NCBI GenBank assembly: GCA_910585635.1
Contig: CAJUFE010000081.1
Coordinates: 1-13,981 of the forward strand
Origin: an uncultured Lachnospiraceae bacterium
GTDB taxonomy: Bacteria; Bacillota; Clostridia; Lachnospirales; Lachnospiraceae
DNA length: 13,981 bases
Direction of reading: 5' to 3'
In this document: positions 12,654-13,981 of the stretch, one piece after another
Layout: every line of letters starts with the position of its first letter
How positions within the stretch are numbered: position 1 is the stretch's first letter
Translations under genes and position numbers: made by a program
Notes under the pieces: generated by a model
Told to the model about the DNA's origin: nothing
Databases searched by the model: none
What the model saw: only the letters and a program-made list of their open reading frames with translations

Positions 12654-13383
12654 GCGTATCCTCCTCTGATGTACATCTCATCGTGTAATGCTGATAGGGA
12701 TATCCAGTCACTGGGTTTATGCCGTTTATGACGGAATCCTTGACAATGTAGTATCCTTTTTTTGGTATTGGGTCTTTTCGCCAGGTCTTTTGGTGGATCT
12801 TCTCCCTTTTCGGTTTTGGCATGATCAGGTTGCGGCTGTGGGTGTAGCTGTGGCCTTTCCCTTCTTTTGTCTCTTTTTTTGTCAGGTACTCGGCCAGGTC
12901 TTCAAACTCCCCGTCTTTGTATAAAGGGGAGAAGTTCCTCATGCCGTGGGGCCAGAACTTCATGACCATCTCTTTTGTGTTCAGGTCTGGGGCTGCGATG
13001 TCTTCTATGATCAGGTGGTAGTGGTAGGCTCCCCGCTTCCCTTTTTCTGTGGCACATATGTACTTGAAGGGGTATCCGGCTTTTTTGTATGCTCTCCTCA
13101 TCCCTCCAAGGAGATCCCCGATACACTTCTTTGCCTCTTCCTCTGTGGCTGGTCTTGCGTCTTTTCTGTATGTGAGGGTCAGGTGCCAGTCACCCTCCTT
13201 GAAATTCATGATGATCAGGCGCTGGACCCTCTTTACTTTGTTCCGTTCGTTCTGTCTGGCTATGTCTTCGGGTGTGCGTTTCTTCTTTGGTGCTCTTGCC
13301 ATCCCTGGGGCACCGTAGTTTCCTGGATAATGTTTCTCTACCTGTACCACCCATCCCATGTCGTAGGTTATCTTGTCATACAT
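12610..13383 (-). CDS. HUH rolling-circle replication initiator (ORF2/G2P-like Rep)
   Basis: 257 residues. Motif 1-like WHLTLTYR at 66-73, the metal-binding HUH motif as HYHLII (H121, H123), and a candidate nicking tyrosine Y166 in DLAEYLTKK with Lys169/170 nearby. This order (strand, HUH, YxxK) is that of the replication-associated protein ORF2/G2P family, single-tyrosine HUH endonucleases that nick one DNA strand and stay bound to its 5' end. A Lys/Arg-rich N-terminal segment (APKKKRT, then NKVKRVQR) probably binds DNA. Start: ATG 13381-13383 has AGGGGA 7-8 bases upstream; a TTG at 13416 is less likely. Next to it lies a cluster of inverted repeats that may be its origin. Its job in a tailed phage is uncertain: origin nicking, or a remnant or helper of a plasmid-like element. 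Confidence 0.88.
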   Translation of the reverse strand: MYDKITYDMGWVVQVEKHYPGNYGAPGMARAPKKKRTPEDIARQNERNKVKRVQRLIIMNFKEGDWHLTLTYRKDARPATEEEAKKCIGDLLGGMRRAYKKAGYPFKYICATEKGKRGAYHYHLIIEDIAAPDLNTKEMVMKFWPHGMRNFSPLYKDGEFEDLAEYLTKKETKEGKGHSYTHSRNLIMPKPKREKIHQKTWRKDPIPKKGYYIVKDSVINGINPVTGYPYQHYTMRCTSEEDTHGRIYTGTIRGGPQ

Positions 13384-13460
13384 GGCTGTGTCCCCTAACT
13401 TTAATATCCTTAACAAGCGGTAAAAGGGATCTGCTGGCTTTTTTTTCCGTTCCCTTGACT

Positions 13461-13563
13461 TGTCCAGCCCTTGGGTGGTATAGTAGATACACCCTATTTT
13501 AGGGCTGGATATAGGTGCGGCCCCTACCGCACCTGTTTATCCCCGCACCCCCTTTTGGGGGTG
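13461..13563. other. Cluster of inverted repeats upstream of rep: candidate origin
   Basis: Between the DUF5688-like stop (13568) and the Rep start (13383), about 100 bases hold four stems. They are CACCCCC/GGGGGTG with TTTT loop (13546-13563); AGGTGCGG/CCGCACCT around CCCCTA (13513-13534); CCAGCCCT/AGGGCTGG (13464-13471 with 13501-13508, extendable to 11 bp); and nested in the last, GGGT-GTAT against ATAC-ACCC with one bulged G and loop AGTAG (13473-13494). None is followed by a T run, so they do not look like terminators. An 8-base T run (13439-13446) lies between them and the gene. An origin is inferred from the link to a HUH protein; no nick-site match was found. Confidence 0.6.
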
Positions 13564-13567
13564 TCTC

Positions 13568-13981
13568 TCATATCATCCGGATATCACCGGATCTTTCGTA
13601 GCGGTATGCGTGGTCGGCCAGCCTATCCTCTGGCCCCACCACACATGCGTTTACATCCTTGACTATCTCATCCAGCTCCTGTCTATCATCTATCCATGTT
13701 GTCGGCAGCAGTATCAGTTCATGTACGCATGAGGGTAAGATGTAGATATCCGCCCCTTTTGTGTCCGCAAACTGGGCGAGCATGGCCTCGTCCAGCATCC
13801 CTGCCGCGCCATAGCGACCATATCTGTTGGTCATCACATACATCTCTGTCGATGGGGCTGCCCCTATAAACTCTCCTATATCCCGGATCGTGTATCCGTC
13901 TTTTTTAGCGTTTTCCCGGGCCTGTGAGTCCAATGTATCCATATCTATCCCCCATGTACGCATGAGCGGTATGTTTACGTA
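13568..13981 (-). CDS. DUF5688-like protein, C-terminal part (5' end outside the window)
   Basis: The frame is open to the window edge; reading through adds YVNIPL before the ATG at 13961-13963, and NIPLM-R.WG is a typical internal stretch of this family, so the gene most likely continues upstream and the ATG is not its start. The 137 residues seen contain TEMYVMTNRYGRYGAAGMLD, then DIYILPSCVHELILLP and EDRLADHAYRY, which match the C-terminal half of DUF5688 proteins, found in Clostridia phages, conjugative elements and hosts. Function unknown; the family is about 250-320 residues long. It is separated from Rep by the inverted-repeat region, so its transcription may end or pass through there. 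Confidence 0.85.
   Translation of the reverse strand, partial: YVNIPLMRTWGIDMDTLDSQARENAKKDGYTIRDIGEFIGAAPSTEMYVMTNRYGRYGAAGMLDEAMLAQFADTKGADIYILPSCVHELILLPTTWIDDRQELDEIVKDVNACVVGPEDRLADHAYRYERSGDIRMI

Noticed and set aside
13439..13446. T8 run as a plus-strand terminator
   Set aside because: No GC-rich stem stands directly before it on the plus strand, and no plus-strand gene ends there.
1..13981. tRNA genes
   Set aside because: No cloverleaf with a T-arm like GGTTCGAATCC was seen on either strand by eye; a tRNA scan would be decisive.

Overview
The window is a stretch of tailed-phage (or prophage) DNA, most likely from a phage of gut Firmicutes of the Lachnospiraceae/Clostridia kind. That assignment is an inference from gene families and dense Shine-Dalgarno use, not from a database match. 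Every gene I accept lies on the minus strand, so the region is read from right to left. The first 50 bases are not biological: they are an Illumina P7/TruSeq read-2 adapter with an 8-base index. The phage sequence starts at base 51, in the middle of a portal gene.

Reading in the direction of transcription: (1) 13981-13568 is the end of a DUF5688-like gene that runs off the window. (2) 13567-13384 is a non-coding stretch packed with inverted repeats, directly upstream of a rolling-circle-type HUH replication protein (13383-12610). (3) 12653-5309 is a compact run of early/accessory genes, often with overlapping stop and start codons. It holds an RNase H-fold protein, an HNH-like zinc protein, a cytosine-5 DNA methyltransferase split over two overlapping genes, a second methyltransferase of the beta class, a Lar-like zinc protein and about a dozen very small genes, many with CxxC pairs. 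(4) 5325-4885 is a sigma-region-4-like (RinA/ArpU/DUF1492 type) regulator that probably switches on the late genes. (5) 4693-3950 is a Dam-like adenine methyltransferase whose ribosome binding site lies in a 15-bp hairpin, with a terminator-like stem just before it. (6) 3949-3720 is non-coding, with a good terminator and several short repeats, at the place where a lambda-like cos site would be expected. (7) 3719-51 is the lambda-type packaging module: Nu1-like small terminase, GpA-like large terminase, a DUF6148/gpW-like small connector protein and the portal, cut by the adapter.

Together these read as early replication and DNA modification genes, a late-gene activator, then DNA packaging. 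Three methyltransferase systems without a visible restriction enzyme suggest self-protection against host restriction. The least ordinary parts are the hairpin array next to the HUH Rep, the hairpin-hidden start of the Dam-like gene, the split cytosine methyltransferase, and a 10-base sequence repeated six times, three times 15-19 bases ahead of a start codon.
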